Counted from the stretch's first letter, positions 33,824-44,189 are shown. The stretch is DNA of 64,000 bases from Pseudomonas chlororaphis (GCF_000783395.1 NZ_JSFK01000009.1:62001-126000), one strand, 5' to 3'. Notes: generated from the sequence alone by a model not told the origin. Numbers and translations are program-made.

Positions 33824-35152
33824 TTATGTGGATGTCGAGGATTCGTCGGAAGGATGCGCAGGCGGCTGCACCGGATGCACCTCTCGCCCCCGCAACGCAG
33901 TGCCCACATACCCAAAGGCCCGCTTGCTCACCGCATAAATGCTATGCCAGCCCGGCGGCGCCGGCTCGATGGCAGCATGCAACGCCCGCGCATAGTCGAG
34001 CACCAGTCCGGGTGTCCAGGCCATCGCTTCGGCGCGTTTGCGCACTTGCGCGGCGACCCAGAACTCGGGGCTGAAGATGACTCGGGCGAAATCCAGCATG
34101 CTCGAATGCCCCCGGTTCATCGCCCCTTCCAAGGCCGCTTCGAGGCTATGGGCGACGGCGCTGGAACAGTTGCGACTGGTCAGGTTGTAAGTGCTGTTCT
34201 GCCGATACTCCGTCCAGAATGCATGCAGGCGCCGGGCGTCGTAATGGGCAAAACTGACCTGCACTGAGGATGGACACCAATCCGCCACCTCGCCGGCATA
34301 ATCCGGCAAAAACCTGCCGGCAACATCGTTGTTCGGCGTCGCCCGCAGCAAGCGCACAAAATCCCCCGCCGAACGATCGATGTCGTCCTGTGGGTAATGG
34401 CTGATGTAAATGTCCGGGCCACATTCCAGCGCCGCATGGCCGGCGGAGATCACGCCGTTGATATCGACCGCCGCGATGTAGCGGTTGAGCAGCCGATTGC
34501 GCACCAGGGTGTCGTCGACGGTGCCACTGGGGGTCCAGACGTGAATCACCAACGCGTCGCTGCTGGCCGGCGCACTGACCGACAAAGGGCTTGTCAGCGG
34601 CGGCTGGTTTTTGAAGCGCACGGCTTGCCGCAACAAGGCGCAACCGGTCAGGAAAAGGCTCATGCCAATGCAAAACGGCACCGTGCCCTTATACAGCGTC
34701 GGATACGGCTCAAGGATAAACACGCCAAAGCCGATTTCGAACAACCCCGCCAGCAGCGACACTTGCCAACCGACAAAGCGCACCACCAGCGCCGCCGCCA
34801 ACCGAAAACCGCCATCGAGCAAAAAAGCCCCGCCAAACAGCACAGCCAGAATCAGCCCGGCGGCGTGTTGCCGGTCGACGATCAGCAGCCCCAACAACAG
34901 AAACGCCAGTCCGCGCGCTCTGCGCAAGGCCGCAGCAGTTCCGGCTTGCGGTGCCGGCACCAGCAGCAGAATCAGCGCTTCGAGCAACAACAGATAGCCG
35001 AAGAGATGCAGCGGGAAATACAGCACGCCGTCCAGCGCATCAATGAAGATGCCCACACCGGCCGCGCCCCAGACGATGCCCGTCAGCGCCAGCGCAGACC
35101 AACGCTTGCGGACGAATTCGTGACCGAGCAAGACCATACTCAAGCGGATCAT
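33824..35152 (-). CDS. HdeD/DUF308 membrane domain fused to a permuted papain-like domain
   Basis: 442 aa; ATG 35152 with GGGGAAG upstream. An upstream in-frame extension is not supported. The N-terminal half has six helices in an HdeD/DUF308-like pattern (about residues 12-200). The C-terminal half (about 215-440) is soluble. It has a histidine in ISAGHAALECGPDIYISHYP before a cysteine in NLTSRNCSSAVAHSLEAAL. That His-before-Cys order with an NC-x-x-A helix is what circularly permuted NlpC/P60-like (YiiX/LRAT-like) domains show. Possible membrane-tethered peptidase or acyltransferase. Domain assignment is by eye. Confidence 0.6.
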   Translation of the reverse strand: MIRLSMVLLGHEFVRKRWSALALTGIVWGAAGVGIFIDALDGVLYFPLHLFGYLLLLEALILLLVPAPQAGTAAALRRARGLAFLLLGLLIVDRQHAAGLILAVLFGGAFLLDGGFRLAAALVVRFVGWQVSLLAGLFEIGFGVFILEPYPTLYKGTVPFCIGMSLFLTGCALLRQAVRFKNQPPLTSPLSVSAPASSDALVIHVWTPSGTVDDTLVRNRLLNRYIAAVDINGVISAGHAALECGPDIYISHYPQDDIDRSAGDFVRLLRATPNNDVAGRFLPDYAGEVADWCPSSVQVSFAHYDARRLHAFWTEYRQNSTYNLTSRNCSSAVAHSLEAALEGAMNRGHSSMLDFARVIFSPEFWVAAQVRKRAEAMAWTPGLVLDYARALHAAIEPAPPGWHSIYAVSKRAFGYVGTALRGREVHPVQPPAHPSDESSTST

Positions 35153-35270
35153 TTGCTTCCCCGTTCTCTTCGGGCAGCCGCCAACCGCGCTGCTTTCAAG
35201 TTGCGGTGAGTCTAATCCATTCTGCAAAAGCCGGATCGCAGCGACGCGACCCGGCCAGGGGAAACGCGGG

Positions 35271-38200
35271 TTAGAAATCGCGCTTGTAGAAAATATCCAG
35301 CGAACTGGCCACGCCACTGGCCGCTTCGACATAAACCTTCTTGCTCAGCTTGTAGCGCAGCGCGATGGTGCTGGCCGGTTCAAACACGCCCACGCCATAA
35401 CGCAAACTGAGCTTCTCGGTAATATTGCCGCTGGCCACCACACTGGTGGCATCGCCGCTGCCTGCGGTATCGAGCTGGAAATCCTGAATCCCCAGATCCT
35501 TGGCCAGACTGCTGGTGACTCCCGAACTGCCCATCAAGCCCAGTCCCAACGCCGCTTGCGCGAGCATGTTGTTGTCTTCGCCGTTGGTGCTCAACGGCCG
35601 ACCGAGTACCAGATAGGAAAGCGCCTGCTCCTGACTCATCGCCGGTTCCGAGAAGATCTGTGTGGTCGGCTGCTCGGCGCTGCCGCTCAGGCGAATACCG
35701 GCGATCACGTCGTCGGTCTGGCGAATCGCTTCGATGTCCAGATACGGCTGATCGAGGGGGCCGGCGAACAACAGACGCGCACGGCGCACTTGCAGGCGCT
35801 GACCGTAGGCACTGTAGCGGCCGTCGTTGAGCCACAACTCGCCACGGGTGTCCATGTTGTCGCCGATGTGCACATGACCTTGCACATTGGCGGTCAGGCC
35901 AAAACCGGCGAAGGCCAGTTTGTCTTCGCCGACCACCACGTCGATGTCCATTTTCATCGCCATCGGTGGTTTGCCCTCTTCGGTCTGCGCGCCGACGATG
36001 ATCGTGTCATCGGAGACTTTTACCGTTGATGGCGGCAATTCACGCACGGTAATTTCGCCTTTGGGCACCTGCACTTTGCCGGCGATTTTCAGCTCGTCGC
36101 CGGCCATGGAAATCTTCAGGTCCGGCGCCACTTCAAGTTTCGCGTACGGCTCGACGGTGACCGGCAATTGCGTGCCTTTCAACGCCAGATCGACCACCAG
36201 CGCCTGACCCCAGGCGACGTTACCGGTCAGGCTGCCCTGCCCGCTCCTGCCGCTTTTCCAGCCGCCGTCGAGGCGTACCGATTCGCCGGCAATGAGCGCG
36301 GTGAGTTGCAAGTTCTGCAGCTCCATCGGCAACTCGGCCCCGGACACTTCGCCGTCGCTGAGTTGCACGGTGCCGTTGACCAGCGGTGCAAGCAATCCGC
36401 CGGAAATGGTACCGCTGCCGTTCAGACGCCCGGTGAGTTTTTCGACCATCGGCACAAACGGCCGTGCCACCGACAGATCCAGCCCACTCAGACGGAACGA
36501 GCCGCTTAGCGGTTTGTTTTTCGGCAGTGGATTGAGCTGCGCTTGCACCAGCAACTCGCCGAGTTTGCCGCCGACGAAATTGAGTTCGGTGTCGACGCGT
36601 TTCGGCGTCAGTTTGCTGGTGAGTTTCAGGGTCTGGTACGGGAAGTCCAGCCACTGGTCCTTTTCCTTCATGCGCAAGGTGCCGCCGCTGGCGTCGATGC
36701 TGACCACGCCGTTGGGGCCGCTGGCCGGCAGATCCAGTTGCAGGTCGGCGTTGAGTTTGCCTTGCCAGGCGAAGTCTTTGGGCAGCCATTGCGCCAGACT
36801 TTCAATCGGGAATTGCTTGAGGTGGTAGCGCAGTTTCGGCTCTGGCATCAGGCGCTGATCTTCACCGCACAGGCTGGCATCGCCGGACATCCAGCAATGC
36901 GCGCCGAAGTTGATTTTGCCGTCGGCGAGACGTTCGAGTTTGGCCGGATTTTGCAGTTTCCAGTCCTGGCCACCGGCCTGAATGTCGCCGCTGGCCAAGC
37001 GCCCGCGCCAGTTGCCCTTGTCCAGATTGCCATCCAGACCGAGGGCCAGTTTCAGTTTCGGCCCGATCAGGTCGAGGTTGAGTTTCTGGTTCTTGATATC
37101 GCCCTGAGCGCTGGCGGTCAACACGCCCAGGTTGGTGTCGCCGGCCTGAATGCCGCTGCCTTTCAGATCGATCTTCGCCCGCTGCGCACTGTCGAGCGTG
37201 GCATCGAGATTGAGGCTTTGCAGGCGATTGTCCTGGAAGGCCAGTTGCGAACCTTGCAGACCTAGTTTGCCCTGCGGGGCTTTCAGCGTGCCGGCGACGT
37301 CGACGCGGCCGTTGATCTGCCCGCGCAGCTCTGGCCAGAGCTGGGCCAAACGCGCCAGTTTGATGTCGATCTGCCCGGTGAGTTTCTGTTGCAGGCTGCC
37401 CTTGCCGCTGATGCTGTTGTCGCCGAGACGGATTTGCAGGGCATTCAGATTCCACTGTTCGCCAGCGCCGTCAGCCTTGGCCTGGAGGATCGCCGGTTGC
37501 CCGCGCAGCTTGCCTTTCAAGTCGAGATCGGCGGTGAGGCTCAGCCGTTCATTCTTCATTTCGCCTTGGCTTTTCAGTGGCCCGGCCAAAGTGCCCGGCA
37601 ACTCGGCGACCCAGTACGCCGGATTGAGCGCCGACAGCTCCAGCGCCGTGTCCCAAGCGATACCGTCGGCGAACTGCACATTGACGTGCCCTTCAGCCTT
37701 GCCCTGCCCGGCTTGCATTTTCAGTTGCGGTAAAGCGATCTGTTTAAGACTGCCGCTGAACGGACTGCTCAGGGTAAACGCGCCCGCCGGGCCATCCAGC
37801 GCGGCGGCAAAGTTACCGAGGTACTGACCGTCGGTGTAGGAGACTTCACCAGTAAACGTACGCAAGGCGACTTGTGGCTCGTCGATTTCGTTGTAGAGCC
37901 GATGCCACGGAAAGTCCTGCCAGTTGATGTTGGCTTGGGCGCTGAGGCCTTTGCTCCAGTCGACGCTGCCCGTGAGTTTCAGGCTTTGCTTGTCGTTGGC
38001 TGTCAGGTCGAGACCGGCAATCTGCGCGCCGCTGGCGTCGACTTCACCTTTGAGCAACAGCGCCACCGGACCTTTGTCGGCGGGCAGCGTGGCGTTGCCG
38101 TTGAGCTGGTAACCGTTTTTCAGATCGCCTTCGCCGGTCAGCAGCAATTGATTGAGTTGCAAGGTGTCCGGCAGGTCGGCGCTCGGCTTGAACGCTTCGG

Positions 38201-38945
38201 AGGTGATGCGCACCTTGGCCGGCAGGTTTTCCGCCAGCGGTTGCAGTTCGCCGCTCAACTGGCCGTCGAGGTAACCCCGGCTGTCGGCGTGCAGATTGAG
38301 GGTTTTCAACAGGTCGCCGTCGATCTTCAACGCCAGTGTCCACGGCCCAGTACCCGGCGCTGGAAGCGTCAGGTCACCGGCGATGTTCAGCGGCCAATTG
38401 CCGGTCGGCGTGAGTGTGCCGGACAGGTTCAGGCTGAGGTCGTCGCGCTGCAATTTAACGCTGTCGATCTGCATGCCTTGCGCGGTCCAGTGCGCCGCCA
38501 GTTGCAGGCCCTTGAGCTGTTCGCTGCCGTTGAACAACAGGCTGCCAACCTTTACGTCGCCCAGTTCGATGGCCACCGGCAATTGCAGATCCGGCAGTTT
38601 GATCGGGCCGCTTTCGGTGGTTTCTTCACTCGGCGGGAATTGCAGGATGACCTGATCAGCCTGCAGTTGCTCGATGCACAGGGTCATGCGCGTCAGGCAC
38701 AGCGGTGACCAGGCGAAGATTGCCTTGTTCAGCTCGACGCGGCTGCTGTCCTGCTGCCACAGCAGATGATCGGCGCTCCATTGCCCGCCTAGGCGACCCT
38801 GGAAATTTTCCACGCTCAAGCCCGGCACGAGGCCCAGCACCCAGCGGCTGCCGGCCGCCGTGCCGAGTACGGCGGTGACACTCAATACAATCAACAACAC
38901 CAGCGCCAACAATGCCAGCGCCGTAATTTTCAAACCACGCTTCAC
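35271..38945 (-). CDS. tamB: Translocation and assembly module protein TamB
   Basis: 1224 aa, inner-membrane anchored (ITALALLALVLLIVLSVTAVL) with a very long periplasmic beta-helical AsmA/VPS13-like groove and a C-terminal DUF490 domain (from about residue 880) ending LRYKLSKKVYVEAASGVASSLDIFYKRDF. Works with TamA in outer-membrane protein assembly and, by current views, phospholipid transport. Start overlaps the tamA stop (ATGA). Confidence 0.96.
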   Translation of the reverse strand: MKRGLKITALALLALVLLIVLSVTAVLGTAAGSRWVLGLVPGLSVENFQGRLGGQWSADHLLWQQDSSRVELNKAIFAWSPLCLTRMTLCIEQLQADQVILQFPPSEETTESGPIKLPDLQLPVAIELGDVKVGSLLFNGSEQLKGLQLAAHWTAQGMQIDSVKLQRDDLSLNLSGTLTPTGNWPLNIAGDLTLPAPGTGPWTLALKIDGDLLKTLNLHADSRGYLDGQLSGELQPLAENLPAKVRITSEAFKPSADLPDTLQLNQLLLTGEGDLKNGYQLNGNATLPADKGPVALLLKGEVDASGAQIAGLDLTANDKQSLKLTGSVDWSKGLSAQANINWQDFPWHRLYNEIDEPQVALRTFTGEVSYTDGQYLGNFAAALDGPAGAFTLSSPFSGSLKQIALPQLKMQAGQGKAEGHVNVQFADGIAWDTALELSALNPAYWVAELPGTLAGPLKSQGEMKNERLSLTADLDLKGKLRGQPAILQAKADGAGEQWNLNALQIRLGDNSISGKGSLQQKLTGQIDIKLARLAQLWPELRGQINGRVDVAGTLKAPQGKLGLQGSQLAFQDNRLQSLNLDATLDSAQRAKIDLKGSGIQAGDTNLGVLTASAQGDIKNQKLNLDLIGPKLKLALGLDGNLDKGNWRGRLASGDIQAGGQDWKLQNPAKLERLADGKINFGAHCWMSGDASLCGEDQRLMPEPKLRYHLKQFPIESLAQWLPKDFAWQGKLNADLQLDLPASGPNGVVSIDASGGTLRMKEKDQWLDFPYQTLKLTSKLTPKRVDTELNFVGGKLGELLVQAQLNPLPKNKPLSGSFRLSGLDLSVARPFVPMVEKLTGRLNGSGTISGGLLAPLVNGTVQLSDGEVSGAELPMELQNLQLTALIAGESVRLDGGWKSGRSGQGSLTGNVAWGQALVVDLALKGTQLPVTVEPYAKLEVAPDLKISMAGDELKIAGKVQVPKGEITVRELPPSTVKVSDDTIIVGAQTEEGKPPMAMKMDIDVVVGEDKLAFAGFGLTANVQGHVHIGDNMDTRGELWLNDGRYSAYGQRLQVRRARLLFAGPLDQPYLDIEAIRQTDDVIAGIRLSGSAEQPTTQIFSEPAMSQEQALSYLVLGRPLSTNGEDNNMLAQAALGLGLMGSSGVTSSLAKDLGIQDFQLDTAGSGDATSVVASGNITEKLSLRYGVGVFEPASTIALRYKLSKKVYVEAASGVASSLDIFYKRDF

Positions 38946-40669
38946 AGCTCAGGCCCCATGGAAAAGTGCAGCCGGATGCCGCCATCGTCGTCGAGTGCGT
39001 GGGCCAGATCGAGGCGGATCGGCCCCACCGGCGAGACCCAGCGCACACCAATACCGACCCCGGTCTTGAGGTTCGGCAGTTCGAGTTTGTTGAAGGAGTT
39101 GCCCTGATCGACGAAAGTCGCGACGCGCCATTTTTCGGCGATCGAGTATTGATACTCGACGCTGCCAGCGACCATGTAACGCCCGCCGATCCGGTCGCCA
39201 TCGGAGTTTTTCGGCGACAGACTCTGGTAGTCGTAACCGCGCACGCTCTGATCGCCACCGGCAAAGAAGCGCAGCGATGGTGGAATCGAGTTGTAGCCGT
39301 TGGTGGCGCTGCCGCCGACCTGCACGCGACCGAGGAAGCGGTGTTTGTCGAATACCGTGGTCAGGCCTTTGACCAACGCCGTGCCATATAGAAGGTTGTT
39401 GTCCGAACCCAAGCCTTCCTTGGCCACTTTGCTTTCGAAGCTCAGGCGATAACCGTTATGCGGGTCGATGCGGTTGTCGCTTTTCAGGTACGAGTAACTG
39501 ATGCCGGGCATCAGCAAGGTACTCAGGCCGGAGTCATCGCCGAGCTCATATTCTTCGCGCTGCCATTTCAACGAGATCACCCGCTGCCAGCCGCTCGGCA
39601 ATTTGCTGTGCCATTCCGGGCCGAAGGTCAGCAGCTTGCTGAGCGTGTCGGAACCGTCGATGTTTTCGAACTGATAACCGCCGGCCCAACGCAATTTGTC
39701 GGTCAGCGGCGGGTCAAGCGGGATGTCGTAGAACAGCCCGACGTTTTGCCGTGGCGCCGACAGCTCGGCTTCCCAGCCATAACTGTCGCCTTGCGGGTTG
39801 ACCCAGTGGCGGGTCCAGTTGGCTTTGATGCGCGGGCCGACGTCGGTCGAGTAACCGAGGCCCAGGCCCATGGTGCGCGGCTTGCGCGTGTCGAGTTTCA
39901 CCTCCACCGGGATCACGTCATTTTTCGCTGTCGTCGGTGCGGCATCGACGCGCACGCCTTCGAAATAACCGCTCGATTGCAGGTCGCGATTGAGTTCAGC
40001 GATCAGCTCGGAATCGTACGGCTCGCCTTCCTTGAACGGCACCATGCGTTGCAGCAGGTCTTCGTCGAACGGCGTGTCGCCTTCGAATTTGACTTTGCCC
40101 AGCGCATAACGCGGGCCGCTTTCGTAGATCAGTTCGACATCGGCCACACCCGCGCGCGGGTCGACCATGAGTTTTTGACTGGTGAAATGGCCACTGAAGA
40201 AGCCGAAGCGTGAAGCCTGATTCTGAATAAGTCTTTTGGCGTCTTCGTAACGCCCATGATTGAGCACCGCGCCGGACTTGAGCACGTCGCTTTTCGGTAC
40301 ACGAAAGGATTTGAGGGAAGCAGCCGGGCCGTCGACACGAATGGTGACGTTGCGCAGGCGAATCGGCTCGCCGGGATCGATGTTCAGCACCAGGCGCGGC
40401 TTGTCGCCGCCCTTGACGTCACTTTCAATCTGCGGCTGGTAGTAGCCCAACGCCTGGGCCGCTTTGCGCGCCTGCTCTTCGGCACCGCGACTGAAGCGCT
40501 GCAGGGCTTCTTCGTCACGATCGCCGAGGCTGCCGATATAGCCTTCTATATTGGCCTTGAGTTCATCGTTGGACGGTTTGATCCGCACATCCAATTCACT
40601 TTGCGCCAGCGCCGTGCAGCTGGTTAACAGCAGGAGCACGCCACTGGTAAATCTTCCTGGAAACTTCAT
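38942..40669 (-). CDS. tamA: Translocation and assembly module protein TamA
   Basis: Omp85-family outer-membrane protein, 575 aa. ATG 40669 gives MKFPGRFTSGVLLLLTSCTALAQ, a clean signal peptide; upstream in-frame codons are ignored. Three POTRA domains (about residues 25-265) precede a 16-strand barrel with the conserved VRGYDYQSL loop motif, and the protein ends in a hydrophobic strand. Operon with tamB. Confidence 0.96.
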   Translation of the reverse strand: MKFPGRFTSGVLLLLTSCTALAQSELDVRIKPSNDELKANIEGYIGSLGDRDEEALQRFSRGAEEQARKAAQALGYYQPQIESDVKGGDKPRLVLNIDPGEPIRLRNVTIRVDGPAASLKSFRVPKSDVLKSGAVLNHGRYEDAKRLIQNQASRFGFFSGHFTSQKLMVDPRAGVADVELIYESGPRYALGKVKFEGDTPFDEDLLQRMVPFKEGEPYDSELIAELNRDLQSSGYFEGVRVDAAPTTAKNDVIPVEVKLDTRKPRTMGLGLGYSTDVGPRIKANWTRHWVNPQGDSYGWEAELSAPRQNVGLFYDIPLDPPLTDKLRWAGGYQFENIDGSDTLSKLLTFGPEWHSKLPSGWQRVISLKWQREEYELGDDSGLSTLLMPGISYSYLKSDNRIDPHNGYRLSFESKVAKEGLGSDNNLLYGTALVKGLTTVFDKHRFLGRVQVGGSATNGYNSIPPSLRFFAGGDQSVRGYDYQSLSPKNSDGDRIGGRYMVAGSVEYQYSIAEKWRVATFVDQGNSFNKLELPNLKTGVGIGVRWVSPVGPIRLDLAHALDDDGGIRLHFSMGPEL

Positions 40670-40735
40670 AGGCGCGGATGCTATCACGGGCTTGGGAGCG
40701 TGATAGAACAGGAAATTTCCCAAGAAGTTCGATTG

Positions 40736-41386
40736 TTATGCTGTTGCAGTTTGTAACACCTGCGGATTGGCGTGGAAAAATACGTGTTCACGCACCGGGC
40801 CGACGGCAACTTCGCCGATCTCTTGGTAACCCTGCCTTTTGTAGAATTCCAGATAGCGTGGGTTGCCGGTGTCGAGCACCACGCCTTGCGAGGTTTCGTC
40901 GACCGCGCACCAATTGTGTACCGCCGCCAGCAATTGCTCGCCGAAATGTTTGCCCTGGAACTGCGGGTGAACGCCCAGCAGCGGCAGCATGTGCACGGAA
41001 TCGCCGGGCACGCAGGCGGCAACGGCATCGTGGTATTCAAGGTAGCGGCGGGTGCAGCGGAAACCGGTGCTGAGCACCATGCGCAGGCGCCACGCCCAGC
41101 TTTCGGTGATGCCCAAACGGCGTTGCGGTGGCGCGATCAGGGCGATGCCGATCAGGCGATCGTTGACCAACAGGCCGATGGCGGGCAGATCCTGAAGGAA
41201 GTGTTGTTTGACCAGTTCACGCACCGTCGCCCGCACGCGTTGTTCATAGCCGGGGCGCTCGGCTTCGAACAGGTAGCCGAAGGTCGGTTCGTGGCGATAG
41301 GCCTGATAGAGCAGCGAGCGGGCTTCGCGGGAATAGCCGCGGTCGAGCATATGAATGTCGGCGATGGCGGTCTGGGTTTCAGGCAT
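40736..41386 (-). CDS. GNAT-family N-acetyltransferase
   Basis: 216 aa. Acetyl-CoA binding motif A is LPLLGVHPQFQGKHFGEQLL (about residues 133-152), followed by LDTGNPRYLEFYKRQGYQEIGEV. An N-terminal extension of about 60 residues is typical of Pseudomonas versions. Substrate unknown. It ends 66 bp from tamA on the same strand. Confidence 0.85.
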   Translation of the reverse strand: MPETQTAIADIHMLDRGYSREARSLLYQAYRHEPTFGYLFEAERPGYEQRVRATVRELVKQHFLQDLPAIGLLVNDRLIGIALIAPPQRRLGITESWAWRLRMVLSTGFRCTRRYLEYHDAVAACVPGDSVHMLPLLGVHPQFQGKHFGEQLLAAVHNWCAVDETSQGVVLDTGNPRYLEFYKRQGYQEIGEVAVGPVREHVFFHANPQVLQTATA

Positions 41387-41507
41387 GACGGTGATTCTCC
41401 CCGGGCGCGTTCAAATGGCGGCGCTCTTGTTGGTACGAACCTTTTGGCAGTGACACAGTTCCCCACAGGTATAGACCAACTCGGGATCTTCATCGACCGG
41501 GTTGGCC

Positions 41508-41601
41508 TCATCGCTGGCAAGCCAGCTCCCACAGGTTTCTCTGGTGTACATGAATGTTATGAACGACGCGGACATCGTGGGAGCTGGCTTGCCAGCGATG
41601 G
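41508..41601. repeat. REPIN of the CATCGCTGGCAAGCCAGCTC family
   Basis: CATCGCTGGCAAGCCAGCTC-CCACAG and inverted GTGGGAGCTGGCTTGCCAGC flank a loop of about 40 bp. Same family at 44078-44168 and 48728-48818. Confidence 0.9.
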
Positions 41602-41706
41602 GGCCCTCCGGGGCAACACATGTCCCACAAGCCAAAATGATTTCTCCCACACTGGCCCATCTCCCCCATGTCAGCTAGCATCGCCCTTTTGCCAGGACTG
41701 CCGACC

Positions 41707-42519
41707 ATGAAGATCGTTTCCTTCAACATCAACGGACTGCGCGCCCGTCCGCATCAGCTGGCAGCGCTGATCGAAAAACATCAGCCGGACGTCATCGGCC
41801 TGCAGGAAACCAAGGTCCACGACGACCAGTTCCCGCTCGAAGAAGTCCGCGCCCTCGGCTATCACGTGTACTTCCACGGCCAGAAAGGCCATTACGGCGT
41901 GGCGATGCTCTCGCGCAAGGAACCGATCGCCATTCACAAAGGTTTCGCTACCGACGAAGAAGACGCTCAGCGCCGCTTTATCTGGGGCACCTTCGCCGAC
42001 GCCAATGGCGTGCCGGTGACGATCATGAACGGCTACTTCCCACAGGGCGAAAGCCGCGACCACCCAACCAAGTTCCCGGCCAAGCAGCGTTTCTACAGTG
42101 ATCTGCAAGCACTGCTGGAAAGCCAGTTCCACAACGAACAGCCGCTGGTGGTGATGGGCGATGTGAACATTTCCCCGGAAGACTGCGACATCGGCATCGG
42201 CCCGGACAACATGAAGCGCTGGCTGAAAACCGGTAAATGCAGCTTCCTGCCGGAAGAGCGCGAGTGGATGGCGCGTCTGAAGAATTGGGGTTTGACGGAT
42301 AGCTATCGCCACCTGAACCCGGATGTGACGGACATGTTCAGTTGGTTCGACTATCGCAGCCGAGGCTTTGAAGATGAGCCGAAGCGTGGCCTGCGCATTG
42401 ACGTGATTCTGGCGTCGCATGGTTTGTTGCCGCGGGTGAAGGCTGCCGGTGTGGATTATGAATTGCGCGGGATGGAAAAGCCTTCCGATCATGCGCCGAT
42501 CTGGCTTGAACTGGCCTGA
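41707..42519 (+). CDS. xthA: Exodeoxyribonuclease III
   Basis: AP endonuclease/3'-5' exonuclease, 270 aa; ATG 41707 ([18 protein letters not shown]). Exo-endo-phosphatase motifs: [12 protein letters not shown] (metal Glu), [28 protein letters not shown], and RIDVILAS...[11 protein letters not shown] with catalytic Asp-His. Confidence 0.96.
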   Translation: MKIVSFNINGLRARPHQLAALIEKHQPDVIGLQETKVHDDQFPLEEVRALGYHVYFHGQKGHYGVAMLSRKEPIAIHKGFATDEEDAQRRFIWGTFADANGVPVTIMNGYFPQGESRDHPTKFPAKQRFYSDLQALLESQFHNEQPLVVMGDVNISPEDCDIGIGPDNMKRWLKTGKCSFLPEEREWMARLKNWGLTDSYRHLNPDVTDMFSWFDYRSRGFEDEPKRGLRIDVILASHGLLPRVKAAGVDYELRGMEKPSDHAPIWLELA

Positions 42520-42544
42520 TCTTCGAATCGCCTGAAATCCCCCC

Positions 42545-42632
42545 TGTGGGAGCGAGCCTGCTCGCGAAAGCGGTGTATCAGAGACATTTTTGTGACTGAC
42601 ACACCGCTTTCGCGAGCAGGCTCGCTCCCACA
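42545..42632. repeat. REPIN (GAGCGAGCCTGCTCGCGAAAGC type)
   Basis: TGTGGGAGCGAGCCTGCTCG... and its inverted copy are near-perfect over about 36 bp, including GCGGTGT/ACACCGC. Confidence 0.93.
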
Positions 42633-42710
42633 CTTAGATCGCTGTCATCTTCAAGTAACTTTTCTGACTTAATCTCCCCGGCAATCCCCTTGGCTTGATT
42701 CGGTGCCGGC

Positions 42711-44045
42711 ATGACCCTGCGTGTTCTGTGCGTTTTTCTCTTGAGTGCATGGCTGTCGGTTTCTGCCGCCGCCCTGCCCCTTCCTGAAAACGGCCCGGCG
42801 CTGCGCATTCAAGGCTCCAACACCATCGGCGCCGAACTCGGCCCGGCACTGGTTGAAGGCCTGCTGCAAGAGCAAGGCCTGCTGAAAATCCACCGCGAAA
42901 CCCCGGACACCGCCAATGAATTACGCATCGTCGGCCAGACCCACGAAGGCAAACGCGTGGTCGTTGAAGTCGCCGCGCACGGGTCCAGCACCGGTTTCAC
43001 CGCGTTGAAAAATGCCAGCGCCGATCTGGCCGCGTCTTCCCGCGAGATCAAGGACAGTGAATTGCAGGCCCTGCAATCTCTGGGCGATCTGAAAAGTCCT
43101 GCCGCCGAACAAGTCATCGCCATTGATGGCCTGGCGATCATTCTTCATCCCGACAATCCATTGCAGCAACTCGACACCGAGCAACTGGCGCGGATCTTTG
43201 CCGGCGAGGTGAAAACCTGGGAAGACCTCGGCGGTCGTGGCGGTTCGATTCATTTATATGCACGGGATGATCAATCCGGCACCTACGACACGTTTAAGGA
43301 GTTGGTCCTCAGTCGTCGTGGGAAAAGTCTGAACAGCGCCGCGAAAAGGTTTGAGTCCAGCGAACAATTATCCGACGCCGTCAGCGCGGATCCGCAAGGC
43401 ATCGGTTTTATCGGCTTACCCTACGTGCGCCAAGCCAAAGCCGTGGCGATTGCCGATGGTGCGTCGCAATCGATGTTGCCGCTCAACAGCCTGATCGCCA
43501 CCGAAGACTATCCACTGTCGCGGCGCTTGTTCTTCTATCTGCCGCCCGCCAGCAACAATCCTTGGGCACAGGCCTTGGTGACGTTTGCACAAAGTCGTCA
43601 GGGCCAAGCGATCGTGGCGGCTAATGGCTTTATCAGTCAGACCGTGCATGCCATGAGCGTCGCGCCGAATGCGCTGATGCCCGAGGGTTACCAATCCCTC
43701 AGCCGTCACGCCCAGCGTCTGACGGTGAATTTCCGTTTCGAGGAAGGCAGCGCGAATCTCGATAACAAGGCGCGTCAGGATCTGGCGCGGGTGTTCGACT
43801 ATATAAAGCGCCACGACAAGACTGAACGCTCGGTGACATTGGTTGGGTTTGGTGATGCCAAGGATGACCCGGCACGGGCAGATCTGCTGTCGAAGCTGCG
43901 GGCGATGGCGGTGCGGCGGGAGTTGGTGAAAAACGGCGTGGTATTGCGTGAGGTTCGTGGCTTTGGTGCGTTGATGCCGGTGGCGGCGAACAATGCGGAT
44001 GAGGGGAGGATCAAGAATCGGCGGGTTGAGGTTTGGGTGTATTGA
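42711..44045 (+). CDS. Phosphate-binding-like (PstS) domain fused to an OmpA peptidoglycan-binding domain
   Basis: 444 aa with a signal peptide (MTLRVLCVFLLSAWLSVSAAA). Residues about 27-310 are a PstS-type fold: LRIQGSNTIGAELGPAL, GSSTGFTALKNASADLAASSREI, ARDDQSGTYDTFKELV. The C-terminal 120 residues are an OmpA domain (VNFRFEEGSANLDNKARQDLARV...GRIKNRRVEVWVY). This would place a ligand-binding domain on the cell wall in the periplasm. No pst genes nearby, so a sensing or scavenging role is only a guess. Confidence 0.88.
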   Translation: MTLRVLCVFLLSAWLSVSAAALPLPENGPALRIQGSNTIGAELGPALVEGLLQEQGLLKIHRETPDTANELRIVGQTHEGKRVVVEVAAHGSSTGFTALKNASADLAASSREIKDSELQALQSLGDLKSPAAEQVIAIDGLAIILHPDNPLQQLDTEQLARIFAGEVKTWEDLGGRGGSIHLYARDDQSGTYDTFKELVLSRRGKSLNSAAKRFESSEQLSDAVSADPQGIGFIGLPYVRQAKAVAIADGASQSMLPLNSLIATEDYPLSRRLFFYLPPASNNPWAQALVTFAQSRQGQAIVAANGFISQTVHAMSVAPNALMPEGYQSLSRHAQRLTVNFRFEEGSANLDNKARQDLARVFDYIKRHDKTERSVTLVGFGDAKDDPARADLLSKLRAMAVRRELVKNGVVLREVRGFGALMPVAANNADEGRIKNRRVEVWVY

Positions 44046-44077
44046 GCCTGATGTTGATGTGTTGAACCTGCTTACGT

Positions 44078-44168
44078 CATCGCTGGCAAGCCAGCTCCCA
44101 CAGGTTTTTTGAGCGTACATGAATTTTGTGTACGACTCGGACACTGTGGGAGCTGGCTTGCCAGCGAT
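44078..44168. repeat. REPIN of the CATCGCTGGCAAGCCAGCTC family
   Basis: CATCGCTGGCAAGCCAGCTC and the inverted GAGCTGGCTTGCCAGCGATG, between two convergent genes. Confidence 0.92.
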
Positions 44169-44189
44169 GAACGATAACGCGGTGCCGGA

